Below are positions 53,421-62,280 of a DNA stretch of 64,000 nucleotides, one piece after another. The DNA is from Pseudorhodoplanes sinuspersici. GTDB taxonomy: Bacteria > Pseudomonadota > Alphaproteobacteria > Rhizobiales > Xanthobacteraceae. The notes beneath the pieces were generated by a model. The model saw only the letters and a program-made list of their open reading frames with translations. It was not told the DNA's origin and made no database searches. A program made the translations under genes and the position numbers. How positions within the stretch are numbered: the first letter of the stretch is position 1; each line of letters begins with the position of its first letter. The DNA lies in assembly GCF_002119765.1 (NCBI RefSeq), contig NZ_CP021112.1, positions 3,094,501 through 3,158,500 on the forward strand, read 5' to 3'.

Positions 53421-53696
53421 ATGACCGAGCGCACGACAGTCAGGCTTCCGGAAGAGTTGCTGGCCCGCGCCAAGCGCAAGGCGGCGGCGGAGGGGCGGAC
53501 GCTGACTGCGCTGATCGAGGATGGGTTGCGCCGGGTTGTCAACGAGACCGCTGCCAAGCCGAAGAAAAGACGCGTTTCGTTGCCGGTCAGCATGGCGACG
53601 GGCGGGCCGATGCCCGGCATCGACATCAGCGATTCCGCTGCATTGCAGGAGCTTGAGGATCTCGAATACGTCGAGCGTATGAAGCACTTTCGATGA
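53421..53696 (+). CDS. Ribbon-helix-helix antitoxin (VapB-like)
   Basis: The 91-residue protein starts with an RHH DNA-binding domain (TERTTVRLPEELLARAKRKAAAEGRTLTALIEDGLRR) and has an acidic C-terminus that would wrap the toxin. It probably neutralises the PIN-domain toxin encoded next and represses the operon. The toxin ATG overlaps its stop (ATGA). Confidence 0.87.
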   Translation: MTERTTVRLPEELLARAKRKAAAEGRTLTALIEDGLRRVVNETAAKPKKRRVSLPVSMATGGPMPGIDISDSAALQELEDLEYVERMKHFR

Positions 53697-54118
53697 TCCT
53701 GCCGGACGTCAATGTGCTCATCTATGCATTCCGGCGCGATGCGCCCGATCATGCGCTGTGCAAATCCTGGCTGGAAAACGTTGCAGGCGGTGAGGCCAGC
53801 TTTGGAATTTCGCCTTTGACGCTTTCCGCTCTCGTCCGCATCACAACGAATTCTCGCTCATATCGGATGGCGAGCACAGTTGAAGAGGCATTTCGATTTT
53901 GCGATGCCCTTCTCCAACAGCCGAACTGTGAAATCGTCGAGCCCAGAGCGCGACATTGGGAGATCTTCAAGCAGCTTTGTGTTGCAGCCGACATTCGAGG
54001 CCCGCGCGTGACCGATGCATGGTATGCCGCCCTCGCGATAGAGTGGGGCTGCGAATGGATTACATTCGATCGCGATTTTGCGCGTTTTCCGGGACTGAAA
54101 TGGAGCCTGCCTGAGTAG
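53693..54118 (+). CDS. PIN-domain toxin (VapC-like)
   Basis: The 141-residue protein is a PIN nuclease: acidic residues Asp5 (LPDVNVLIYAF), the Asp in VTDAWYAALAIEWG and the late TFDRDFARF. VapC toxins cut tRNA or rRNA. Co-translation with the antitoxin and a pair-like layout make a type II toxin-antitoxin module very likely. It is placed right after fliJ, between flagellar genes. Confidence 0.9.
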   Translation: MILPDVNVLIYAFRRDAPDHALCKSWLENVAGGEASFGISPLTLSALVRITTNSRSYRMASTVEEAFRFCDALLQQPNCEIVEPRARHWEIFKQLCVAADIRGPRVTDAWYAALAIEWGCEWITFDRDFARFPGLKWSLPE

Positions 54119-54206
54119 GATCCGCGGCTACCGCAGCGGAATATGACAGCATCAAGCGGGTTAATCTTCTGATAGATCATTTCAGAACGCATTCCGGAGT
54201 CCGCTC

Positions 54207-54968
54207 ATGTCTCCCCGCATCCTGCTGTTTTTCTCCGCTATTCTCACCGTTTTCGCAGCTCCCGCTTCCGCCGCCGAGCTCAAGATTCTCACCGCCGGGG
54301 CGATGAAACAGGTGGTGCTGGCATTGCAGCCCGATTTCGAAAAGCAGGGCCATAAGCTTGTTGTCGACAACGACACCGCCGGCGCTTTGCTGAAGCGCAT
54401 CGAGAACGGAGAGGCGTTCGACATTGCGGTGGTGACGCCGGGTGTTGTCGATCAGCTCGCCGCGAAGGGCAAGCTCGTGTCCGCGACCAAGACCAATCTG
54501 GCCCGCGTCGCAATCGGCGTGATGGTGCGTCCGGGCGCACCGCTGCCGAACATTTCCAGTGTCGATGCTTTCAAGCAGGCGCTGATGGATGCCAAAAGTG
54601 TTGCCTATATCGATCCGGCCTCTGGCGGTTCGAGCGGCATCTATCTCGACAAGCTGTTCGAGAAGATGGGCATCGCCGATGCGGTTCGCGCGAAAGCCAA
54701 GCTGAAGCGCGGCGGCTATGTCGCCGATCTGCTCGTCAGCGGCGATGCCGAACTTGGCATTCACCAGATCAGCGAGATCGTGCCGGTGAAAGGCGTCGCG
54801 CTGGTCGGGCCTTTGCCGCCGGAGATCCAGAATTACACCACCTATGCCGGCGCCATCTCCTCGACCACGAAGGACGCTGCGGCGGCGAAAGCGTTCATCG
54901 AACTGTTGGCTGGCCCGGCGGGCGGTGCGGTGTTGCGCGAGAAGGGCATGGATCGGCCTGCCTTGTAA
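54207..54968 (+). CDS. ModA-like periplasmic substrate-binding protein
   Basis: The 253-residue protein has a signal peptide (MSPRILLFFSAILTVFAAPASAA) and a type II binding fold starting LKILTAGAMKQVVLALQPDFE, as in molybdate/oxyanion-binding ModA relatives. The ligand loop FDIAVVTPGVVDQL resembles ModA proteins but is not identical. No ABC permease or ATPase is adjacent, so it is an orphan. It could bind molybdate, tungstate or an organic ligand. Confidence 0.8.
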   Translation: MSPRILLFFSAILTVFAAPASAAELKILTAGAMKQVVLALQPDFEKQGHKLVVDNDTAGALLKRIENGEAFDIAVVTPGVVDQLAAKGKLVSATKTNLARVAIGVMVRPGAPLPNISSVDAFKQALMDAKSVAYIDPASGGSSGIYLDKLFEKMGIADAVRAKAKLKRGGYVADLLVSGDAELGIHQISEIVPVKGVALVGPLPPEIQNYTTYAGAISSTTKDAAAAKAFIELLAGPAGGAVLREKGMDRPAL

Positions 54969-55069
54969 CCTTGCACGACCCGTCAAATCCGAAACGTCAT
55001 CGGGAGACAGGCTTAAGCTAAAGCGTGCTGCATTGTTCTCGTGTCATGAGCGGCGGCGAGGGTTTTGTG

Positions 55070-55927
55070 ATGTTGCAGCGCAGATCATTGCGGCTGTTTC
55101 TATTGTCTGTCTGTCTTGCTTTGGCCGGTGAAGCGAATAGCGCGCCCATCATCCCGGAAGGTGATGGCCGGCAAACCGTCGAACTGGCCGGTAAACGATG
55201 GACGATCTTCACCTATCGTCCGAGCGCCTGCAGCCCGGCCTCATTGCTTTTGCTTTTTCACGGCCGCGGCGGTGTGCGTCACTATCGCGGCGATGCGCAC
55301 GTACTCGCCGACAAGCTTTGCGCGATTGTGATCGCGCCGCGTTTTCAGACGAAGACTTCACATTATCAGCAGGGTGGCATCGTCAGAAAAGGCGTGGTCC
55401 AGCCTGAGCGAAAATGGACGGTGAATGTCGTGACACCGTTGGCGCAATGGGCACGGACACAAACCGGCATCGATCAATATAATCTCATCGGGCATTCGGC
55501 AGGCGCGCAATTCCTGAGCCGCGTTGCCGCGTTCCATGACGATGCGGCTCGCCGCATCGTCATCGCTAACCCTTCAACCTATGTGTTTCCCAGTCTCGAT
55601 GTGAAAGCCCCATTCGGACTCGGCGGTGTTTATCCGGATACGGAGGCGGAAGCGCGGTTGCGCGATTATCTGGCGCGTCCGGTGACGATCTATCTTGGCG
55701 AAGCCGATACGAATGAGGAGGCTCGGGATCTCAACAGATCGCCGGATGCCATGGCGCAGGGAAAAACACGTTTGGAGCGCGGGATGAAAACATTCGAAGA
55801 CGCGCAGCAACTGGCGGCGAAACAGAACTGGCCGTTCAACTGGCGGCTCGTTCGTCTTCCGGGTGTCGGGCACAGTGCTCGCAAGATGTTTTCCGCGCCG
55901 GAAGCGATCGAGGCGCTCCGGCCCTGA
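55070..55927 (+). CDS. Exported alpha/beta hydrolase
   Basis: The 285-residue protein has a signal peptide (LRLFLLSVCLALAGEANSA) and an alpha/beta hydrolase fold: LLLLFHGRGGVRHYRG, nucleophile elbow IGHSAGAQ and late His in PGVGHSARK. The DUF-like insertion between resembles PHB-depolymerase-type esterases. Start ATG 55070 follows GAGGG. Substrate unknown. Confidence 0.78.
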   Translation: MLQRRSLRLFLLSVCLALAGEANSAPIIPEGDGRQTVELAGKRWTIFTYRPSACSPASLLLLFHGRGGVRHYRGDAHVLADKLCAIVIAPRFQTKTSHYQQGGIVRKGVVQPERKWTVNVVTPLAQWARTQTGIDQYNLIGHSAGAQFLSRVAAFHDDAARRIVIANPSTYVFPSLDVKAPFGLGGVYPDTEAEARLRDYLARPVTIYLGEADTNEEARDLNRSPDAMAQGKTRLERGMKTFEDAQQLAAKQNWPFNWRLVRLPGVGHSARKMFSAPEAIEALRP

Positions 55928-55998
55928 CCCTGAAGCATAAGCGTTGCGCGCCCCTCATTGTGGAGACGCGCAACACAGCAACGGAAAGGCTCTTGAGA

Positions 55999-56400
55999 TC
56001 AAGCGACGGCTTCGGCTGCGAGCACCGTCAGCGAACGCGACTCGCCTTCCAGCGTCTGCCATTCGATCGATTGGCCGGCCGACAATCCGATCAGTGCCGC
56101 GCCGATCGGCGTCAGCACGGAAATCCTGTTCTGCGCGACGTCGGCGTCTTCCGGATAGACAAGTGTGACCGTGCGCGTCTGGCCGGTGGTGTTATCGCGA
56201 AATGTCACGCGCGATCCCATGGCGACGAGGCCCGGCCGACGTTCGAAATCCTCGATCACCTCAGCGCGATCAATCTCGTGCGCCAGAAATTCGCCGGTCT
56301 GCGCAAATCGTCCCTCTGCCGCATCGGCGAGGCGGATCAGCTTTTCGATATCGCCCCGAACGAGAGTGATCGGCGGCAATTCCGGGTGCAAATAGCTCAT
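55999..56400 (-). CDS. rnk: Rnk, nucleoside diphosphate kinase regulator
   Basis: The 133-residue protein has the Rnk N-terminal coil and the GreA/GreB-like C-terminal FKBP-type domain (VAMGSRVTFRDNTTGQTRTVTLVYPEDADVAQNRISVLTPIGAALIGLSAGQSIEW). Rnk binds RNA polymerase near the secondary channel. AAGGA 9 bases before ATG 56400 supports this start. The gene stands alone. Confidence 0.9.
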   Translation of the reverse strand: MSYLHPELPPITLVRGDIEKLIRLADAAEGRFAQTGEFLAHEIDRAEVIEDFERRPGLVAMGSRVTFRDNTTGQTRTVTLVYPEDADVAQNRISVLTPIGAALIGLSAGQSIEWQTLEGESRSLTVLAAEAVA

Positions 56401-56706
56401 GGTCATTATCCTTCGCGTTGCAAAGTGTCGTTATTGGTTCACGCACGGCGCAACGCAGGCCGTGTGTTTCGATCTGGTTTTATAGATGGTGAAAAGGTCA
56501 GCCCGGAGGCTGACTAAGGCGCAGCCGTCCGGGTCAGCAGCCTGCGTGCAGGCGACCGGCGCGAAGCAGGAACCGATTAAGGTGCGCGTTCGTCATCAAA
56601 CTCAAGTAGGAAGGCTGGGCCTGAAAATCAACCGCCGGTCACACAGGGCGCCTCGTCGAGGCTTTGCGATCCTCCGCCGCTCAGGAGCAACAGAGGGCTC
56701 CAAAAA
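56401..56706. other. Gene-free region
   Basis: No convincing gene is visible. A 7-bp hairpin GTCAGCC/GGCTGAC (56497-56514) is followed on the minus strand by CTTTTC. CCTGC/GCAGG lies near 56540. The region is probably the rnk promoter side and spacer. Confidence 0.4.
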
Positions 56707-56737
56707 GTTGCGCCCCCTTGGGGGGAGGGGGCGCAAC
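56707..56737 (-). terminator. Intrinsic terminator of the small membrane protein gene
   Basis: GTTGCGCCCCC and GGGGGCGCAAC form a perfect 11-bp stem with a 9-base loop; on the minus strand TTTTT follows. It lies 47 bases past the stop of the gene at 56784-57002. Confidence 0.8.
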
Positions 56738-56783
56738 ACTCAACGTTGATCCCTGGGGGGAAGGGAGGTTCAACGTCAGAAAA

Positions 56784-57002
56784 CTAGCGGATGATCCTTT
56801 GATCGGCAGCCGTCGTAGTCGGCTTGCCAGCGCGGATCACTGGCCCTGATGCTTCGAGTCGTGAAGCGGTTACGCCACCGTCCGAGAAAGCCGGTTTCGC
56901 AAGGATACCAACGCCCACCACCAAAATGGCGGCGACCAACGACACCACAACCACCTTCAGGTGGGTTGCGCTGTCGGCGCTGGTCAGTGAAGAGTTGTTC
57001 AT
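56784..57002 (-). CDS. Small single-span membrane protein
   Basis: The 72-residue protein has one membrane helix (LKVVVVSLVAAILVVGVGILA) and a periplasmic tail. GGGAC precedes the ATG, and a strong terminator follows the gene, so it is expressed as a unit. Family unknown; similar small proteins occur beside flagellar genes in Bradyrhizobium relatives. Confidence 0.7.
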   Translation of the reverse strand: MNNSSLTSADSATHLKVVVVSLVAAILVVGVGILAKPAFSDGGVTASRLEASGPVIRAGKPTTTAADQRIIR

Positions 57003-57297
57003 GACACGTCCCTGCGTCGTCTTCTCGTTTGTCGGGAGCCAGCGCAGCCAGGTTCACCGGCTCCCATCGGGATACAGACACTTTTCACGGGACTGCGCCC
57101 GTGGCGTCAGAGCCTGCATTCCAATTGACGCAACGTAGAACGTAGGAGGTCTTCCTCCGTTCCACAGGGGCAATCACATCTCCTTGAAAGAATGTGAAAG
57201 AGCGTGACTGTTGCGCCGCTGTCCCATGCAAGGAGGTAGCGCAACGGTCATTAATCCGCTGTTCCCGGATTGCTGAAAAATTTAGATTTTTGCGTTT

Positions 57298-59421
57298 TCA
57301 GATACTGCCGACTGTCTTCAGCCGCGCGCGGGGGTGAATTTCCGACTGCGACATCACCGTCGTCTGAGCCCGGAAACGCTCGACGATACCGCGCACATAC
57401 GGGCGGATTGACGCAGACGTGACCAGCACCGGGGCTTCTCCCTGACGCGCCGCCTCTTCAAACCGATCACGAACCAGTGTGATGAATTCCGACAGCCGTG
57501 ACGGCTGCATCGCGAGGGTCTTGTCGTCGCCCTGGCCGATGATCGAATCCGCAAAGGCCTGTTCCCATTTGGCCGATAGGCCGATCAGCGGCAGATAGCC
57601 GGACGGGGACGAGTGCTGCGCACAAATCTGGCGGGCAAGCCGGGCGCGGACATGCTCGACGATTTGCGCCGGGTTGCGGGTATAGGCGACGGCCTCGGCG
57701 ACGCCTTCGAGGATGGTCGAGAGATCGCGGATCGAGATGCGCTCGGCCAGCAGAAGCTGGAGCACGCGCTGGATGCCCGACATCGAAATCTGCGCCGGCA
57801 CGATATCCTTGATCAGTTCGCCCTGTTCCTTGGGCAGATCCTTAATGAGTTTCGACACCTCGGCATAGGAGAGGAGGTCGGAGACATTGGCTTTCAGCAA
57901 TTCGGTCAGATGGGTGGACAACACCGTCGCGGCGTCGACGACGGTGTAGCCCTTCACCGCCGCATCTTCCTTATGTGCACCATCCACCCAGGTCGCAGGC
58001 AGGCCGAAAGTCGGTTCAGTGGTGTGGATGCCAGGCAGGTTAACCTGACCGCCGGCTGGGTCCATGACCATGTATTGCGATGGCCACAGCTTTCCGGCGC
58101 CGGCCTCAACTTCCTTGATCTTGATGACATAGGTGTTCGCGTCGCTCTGTACGTTGTCGAGAATACGCACGGCCGGCATGACAAAGCCCATTTCGATGGC
58201 GAGGGATCTGCGGAGCGCCTTGATCTGCTCGGTGAGGCGGTCGCCGCCATCCTGCGAATTGACCAGCGGCAGCAGTGCATACCCAAGCTCGATCTTGAGG
58301 TCGTCGATCTTCAGCGCCATCGAGATCGGCTCTTCTGCAGCCGGCGCGCCGGCTGCAACGGCGGCGGCAACGTCCTGCGTCTGCGCGGCGTCCGCGGCGG
58401 CCTTATGCTTTTTGCCGAGATGCCAGGCGAGCGCGCTGGCGCCGCCACCCAGGATGAAAAAAGGGAGCATCGGAATGCCGGGCATCAGTCCCAGCAGCAG
58501 CATTACGCCGCCGGCCATGCCGAGGGCTTTCGGATAGCCGGACAACTGCCGCATCAGTGCTTGATCGGCGGCGCCTGACACGCCGGATTTGGACACGAGC
58601 AGGCCGGCGGCGGTGGAAACGATCAGCGCCGGCACCTGGGTGACGAGACCGTCACCGACGGTCAGAAGGGTGTAGCTCTTGGCCGCTTCGATGAACGGCA
58701 TGCCCTGCTGGGCGACGCCGATGATGATGCCGCCGATGACGTTGATGAACACGATCAAGAGACCGGCAATCGCGTCGCCGCGCACGAATTTCGAGGCGCC
58801 GTCCATGGCGCCGAAGAAGCCGCTCTCGTCTTCCAGTTCCTGGCGGCGTTTCTTTGCCTGTGCCTCGTCAATCAGGCCGGCGGAGAGGTCGGCGTCGATC
58901 GCCATCTGCTTGCCGGGCATCGCGTCCAAATGGAAGCGCGCCGCGACTTCGGCGATACGGCCCGAACCCTTGGTGATGACGACGAAGTTCACGATGATCA
59001 GGATCGTGAAGACAATAATGCCGATGACGAAATTGCCGGCCATGACGAAATGGCCGAAAGCTTCGATGACATGCCCGGCGGCGGCGGTGCCCTCGTGACC
59101 GTTCGACAGAATCAGCCGGGTCGAGGCCATGTTCAGCGACAGCCGCAGCATGGTGGCGATCAGCAGCACGGTCGGGAAGGCGGAGAATTCCAGCGGTCCA
59201 TGGATGAACAGCGCCGTCATCAGGATCAGAACCGAGATCGTGATCGAGATCGCCAGGAACAGGTCGAGCACCATGGGCGGCAGCGGCATGATCAGGACGA
59301 CCAGGATCGTCATGACGCCGATGGCCATCATCAGATCGCCGCGCTTCGCCAAGGCCGCAATGTCGCGGAGAGCGGGCAATGCAAATCGCCCGCTTGAGGA
59401 CGTCGTCGCAATGTCGGACAT
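57298..59421 (-). CDS. flhA: FlhA flagellar export gate protein
   Basis: The 707-residue protein has eight membrane helices in the first ~330 residues, including the conserved cytoplasmic loop AEVAARFHLDAMPGKQMAIDADLSAGLI, and a large cytoplasmic domain (PPLQE-type export platform) to the end. It forms the gate of the flagellar type III export apparatus. fliR and flhB are not next to it. A CtrA-box-like site lies 50 bases upstream. Confidence 0.95.
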   Translation of the reverse strand: MSDIATTSSSGRFALPALRDIAALAKRGDLMMAIGVMTILVVLIMPLPPMVLDLFLAISITISVLILMTALFIHGPLEFSAFPTVLLIATMLRLSLNMASTRLILSNGHEGTAAAGHVIEAFGHFVMAGNFVIGIIVFTILIIVNFVVITKGSGRIAEVAARFHLDAMPGKQMAIDADLSAGLIDEAQAKKRRQELEDESGFFGAMDGASKFVRGDAIAGLLIVFINVIGGIIIGVAQQGMPFIEAAKSYTLLTVGDGLVTQVPALIVSTAAGLLVSKSGVSGAADQALMRQLSGYPKALGMAGGVMLLLGLMPGIPMLPFFILGGGASALAWHLGKKHKAAADAAQTQDVAAAVAAGAPAAEEPISMALKIDDLKIELGYALLPLVNSQDGGDRLTEQIKALRRSLAIEMGFVMPAVRILDNVQSDANTYVIKIKEVEAGAGKLWPSQYMVMDPAGGQVNLPGIHTTEPTFGLPATWVDGAHKEDAAVKGYTVVDAATVLSTHLTELLKANVSDLLSYAEVSKLIKDLPKEQGELIKDIVPAQISMSGIQRVLQLLLAERISIRDLSTILEGVAEAVAYTRNPAQIVEHVRARLARQICAQHSSPSGYLPLIGLSAKWEQAFADSIIGQGDDKTLAMQPSRLSEFITLVRDRFEEAARQGEAPVLVTSASIRPYVRGIVERFRAQTTVMSQSEIHPRARLKTVGSI

Positions 59422-59471
59422 GAAGAACCTGAAGACCCAGAGCCACTAGGTAATATTTGCCCGGTTTATGG

Positions 59472-59486
59472 TTAGCGAAACGTTAA
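59472..59486 (-). promoter_or_regulatory. Candidate CtrA box before flhA
   Basis: TTAG-CGAAACG-TTAA on the plus strand (TTAA-N7-CTAA on the minus) matches TTAA-N7-TTAA at seven of eight positions. It is 51 bases upstream of the flhA start. Confidence 0.5.
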
Positions 59487-59547
59487 CGCGGGTGCGTCAA
59501 CACCGCGCGACCATTAAGGTTCGTGGAGGAAATGGGGGGATTTTGTG

Positions 59548-59991
59548 ATGCCGGTAACTGAAGACGCATTCGATCTCGCAACTGCGAGTAAGCTGCTGCG
59601 GGACGTGTTCGCGCCCTGGGTGCAGGATTTGCAGCTCCGCGTCGAACGAATCGATTCGCCAAGTGATTCGCGCGGGGCCGGCGCGGTGTTGCGAATGGCG
59701 TTTTCCGACCGGCTCTGCCGGGAAGGCGGGGTGATCTGCGGACAGGCGCTGATGGCGCTGGCCGACACCGCGATGGTGTTCGCGGTATCGGCGGCGTCCG
59801 GCTGCTACCGGCCGATGACCACGGTGGATCAGACCACCCATTTCCTCAAACCCGCCGCCAATGCCGATGTCCTCGCCGAAGCCCGGATCGTGCGGATCGG
59901 CAAGACCATGGCGTTCGGGCAGGTGATCTTGTCCAGCGCCGCCGACAACAAACCGGTGGCGATGGTGTCGAGCGCCTATGCGCTGATGTGA
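59548..59991 (+). CDS. PaaI-like hot-dog thioesterase
   Basis: The 147-residue protein has the PaaI thioesterase core LCREGGVICGQALMALADTAMVFAVSA and TTVDQTTHFLKPAANADVLAEARIVRIGKTMAFGQV. It hydrolyses an acyl- or aryl-CoA. ATG 59548 follows GGGGGA; a GTG one codon earlier is possible. It overlaps the convergent LysR gene by 16 bases. Confidence 0.88.
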   Translation: MPVTEDAFDLATASKLLRDVFAPWVQDLQLRVERIDSPSDSRGAGAVLRMAFSDRLCREGGVICGQALMALADTAMVFAVSAASGCYRPMTTVDQTTHFLKPAANADVLAEARIVRIGKTMAFGQVILSSAADNKPVAMVSSAYALM

Positions 59992-60911
59992 GCGGGCGCA
60001 CCGTAATTCGGATTGGACTGCTGAAACCAGCGCGACAGGAAGGTCACGAAGGCTTTGGTTTTCTGCGATGCGGAGATGGCACGCGGATAGACCGCCTGAA
60101 GCGGCCGTTGCGGTAATTTGTAATTTGGCAGGACGGTGACGAGCGTGCCGGCGGCGAGGTCGGCGGCGACGCAATAGCGCGGCAGGATCGCAATGCCGAG
60201 CGAGCGTAGTGCGGCCTTGCGCAGCACCAGCGCGCTGTTCGACAGCAATTGTCCTTCGACCTTGATCGAGCGGCGGACCTGGTTGCGGCTGAACTGCCAG
60301 ACGCTGTCATTGAGATCGAGATTCATGTGCGCGAGGCAGGAATGCTGCTTGAGATCAGCCGGCGTTTTCGGTCGGCCGTTGCGCCCGATATAGTCGGGCG
60401 AGGCGCACAGCACCCAATCGAGCGTGCCGATCTTGCGTGCCATCAGCGCGGAATCGCGAATGGTGGCAATACACAAGGCGAGGTCATAGCCCTTCTCGAC
60501 GAATTCGTAAGGCCGGAATGAAAAATCCTCCAGCACCAGCGACACGCGGATGCGCGGCTGGGCTTGCACAAAATCCAGAATGGCGTCGGCGAGATTCATG
60601 GTGCCCAGCGATTTCGGTGCGACGATCTTCAGTGTCTCGATCGGCTTGTCGTGATTGCCGGTGAACGAGCGTTCGCCCTTTTCGAGATCGCCCAGGATCT
60701 GTTCGCAGAAACTCAGATAAGCGGCTGCTTCGTCGGTCGGCGTGAGGCTGCGCGTCGAGCGGTTGAGCAGGCGGATGCCGAGATGACGTTCGAGATCGAT
60801 GATGTGGCGCGACACCAGCGCGCGCGAGACGCCGAGTTGCCGGGCAGCAGTGGCGAAGCTGCCCGAGCGCATGACGCGAACAAAACTCTGCATGGTGCGC
60901 AGGCGATCCAC
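59976..60911 (-). CDS. LysR family transcriptional regulator
   Basis: The 311-residue protein has an N-terminal LysR winged helix (GSFATAARQLGVSRALVSRHIIDLERHLGIRLLNRSTRSLTPT) and a periplasmic-binding-like effector domain. The start is GTG 60911 with GGAGGG 5 bases upstream. It is divergent from the MetE-like gene and probably regulates it and the Bug-type binding protein. Effector unknown. Confidence 0.91.
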   Translation of the reverse strand: MDRLRTMQSFVRVMRSGSFATAARQLGVSRALVSRHIIDLERHLGIRLLNRSTRSLTPTDEAAAYLSFCEQILGDLEKGERSFTGNHDKPIETLKIVAPKSLGTMNLADAILDFVQAQPRIRVSLVLEDFSFRPYEFVEKGYDLALCIATIRDSALMARKIGTLDWVLCASPDYIGRNGRPKTPADLKQHSCLAHMNLDLNDSVWQFSRNQVRRSIKVEGQLLSNSALVLRKAALRSLGIAILPRYCVAADLAAGTLVTVLPNYKLPQRPLQAVYPRAISASQKTKAFVTFLSRWFQQSNPNYGAPAHISA

Positions 60912-61042
60912 ATTGCCCTCCGTTCGGTCCTCAATCCGATTGTCGACAATTCTGCACCAAAGTAATGCAAAGGAAGCTCTTTATCTGCACGTCTGTCAAT
61001 CTAAGCTGCGGCACAAGAACGAAACGATACGGGGAGGCCGAT

Positions 61043-62212
61043 GTGAGCGAGCAGGCAGCGCAACTGGAACGGACATCGCAGCGTGCTGCGCCACAGCATG
61101 AGCCGCCGTTTCGCGCCGAGCATATTGGCAGCCTCTTGCGTCCCAAGGAATTGTTGGAGGCGCGAGGGAAATTCGCGCGCGGCGAGATTACGCAGAGCGA
61201 GCTGACCGCAGCGGAAGACACAGCAATCCTTGAAGCGATTGCATTGCAGAAGCAGCTTGGCCTGCGCTTCGTCACTGACGGCGAATTCCGCCGCCGTTCC
61301 TATCACAGCTTCTTTTACCGGCAACTCGGCGACATCACCATCGATGTCGTGGGCGGCGAGCCGATTGCCGGCGCCGACAACAACGAGGCCGGCAAACGCG
61401 GCGCGCAGCCGCTGGCCCTGATCAAGAGCCGGGTGCAATGGACGCATCCCATCAATGTCGATGATTACAGGTTTCTCGCCGCCAATAGCGACTTGATGCC
61501 GAAGATCACCATTCCGGGGCCGTGCGCGCTGCATTTCCGGGGTGGCGATCGGGCGGTAAAGGCGCATGCCTATCGCGACATGGATACGTTCTGGAGCGAT
61601 ACGGTCGAGGCCTTCACCAAGGAATTGAATGCATTGGCCGCAGCCGGCTGCCGTTACATCCAGATCGACGAGACCGCGTTCGCCAAATTCGGCGATCCGG
61701 AAGTGCAGGCGACGCTGGCGGCGCGCGGAGACGACTGGAATGCGCTGATCGACACCTATATCGACGTCACCAATCAGGTGTTGCGCGCCGCGCCGAAGTC
61801 ATTGCGTATCGGTATGCATCTGTGCCGCGGCAATCGCGGCGGACAATGGCATGCGCAGGGCAGTTACGATTCCGTCGCCGACCGCTTGTTCAACGCGCTC
61901 GATATTCCATTCTATTTCCTCGAATACGATACGCCGCGCGCCGGCACGTTCACGCCGCTGCGCTTCGTGCCACGCCACAAGATGGTGATCCTCGGGCTGA
62001 TTTCATCCAAGCTGCCGGTGATCGAGCACAGGGATACGGTGCGGACGCGCATCGACGATGCCGTTCGTTTTATCGATCTCGACCGGCTGGCGATCAGTCC
62101 GCAATGCGGCTTTGCCAGCGTCGATACCGGCAATCCGGTCACACCGAAGATCCAGTCGGAAAAGCTTCAGCTTGTCGTTGATGTTGCCAAGGAAATCTGG
62201 GGAACCGCGTAA
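61043..62212 (+). CDS. MetE C-terminal-domain-type methyltransferase
   Basis: The 389-residue protein covers only the catalytic half of cobalamin-independent methionine synthase. The zinc ligands are visible: His and Cys in GMHLCRGN, Glu in LEYDTPRAG and Cys in SPQCGFAS. Relatives include epoxyalkane:coenzyme M transferase and one-domain methyltransferases acting on thiols. The substrate is thus probably a thiol other than the standard homocysteine pair. GTG 61043 follows GGGGAGG. It shares the regulatory region with LysR. Confidence 0.87.
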   Translation: MSEQAAQLERTSQRAAPQHEPPFRAEHIGSLLRPKELLEARGKFARGEITQSELTAAEDTAILEAIALQKQLGLRFVTDGEFRRRSYHSFFYRQLGDITIDVVGGEPIAGADNNEAGKRGAQPLALIKSRVQWTHPINVDDYRFLAANSDLMPKITIPGPCALHFRGGDRAVKAHAYRDMDTFWSDTVEAFTKELNALAAAGCRYIQIDETAFAKFGDPEVQATLAARGDDWNALIDTYIDVTNQVLRAAPKSLRIGMHLCRGNRGGQWHAQGSYDSVADRLFNALDIPFYFLEYDTPRAGTFTPLRFVPRHKMVILGLISSKLPVIEHRDTVRTRIDDAVRFIDLDRLAISPQCGFASVDTGNPVTPKIQSEKLQLVVDVAKEIWGTA

Positions 62213-62280
62213 GATTCCAAAAGACTGCGCAAGCCGTCAAAAGGACGGCGCGAGAATGATAAAAATCGGAGGAGATGCCT

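Noticed and set aside
54207-54968. Idea that the ModA-like protein supplies molybdate to the Mo/sox operon
   Set aside because: It is 41 kb away, has no transporter partners here, and nothing in the sequence links them.
56486-56749. 87-residue basic frame on the plus strand
   Set aside because: No ribosome site, odd composition, and it runs into the terminator hairpin at 56707-56737.
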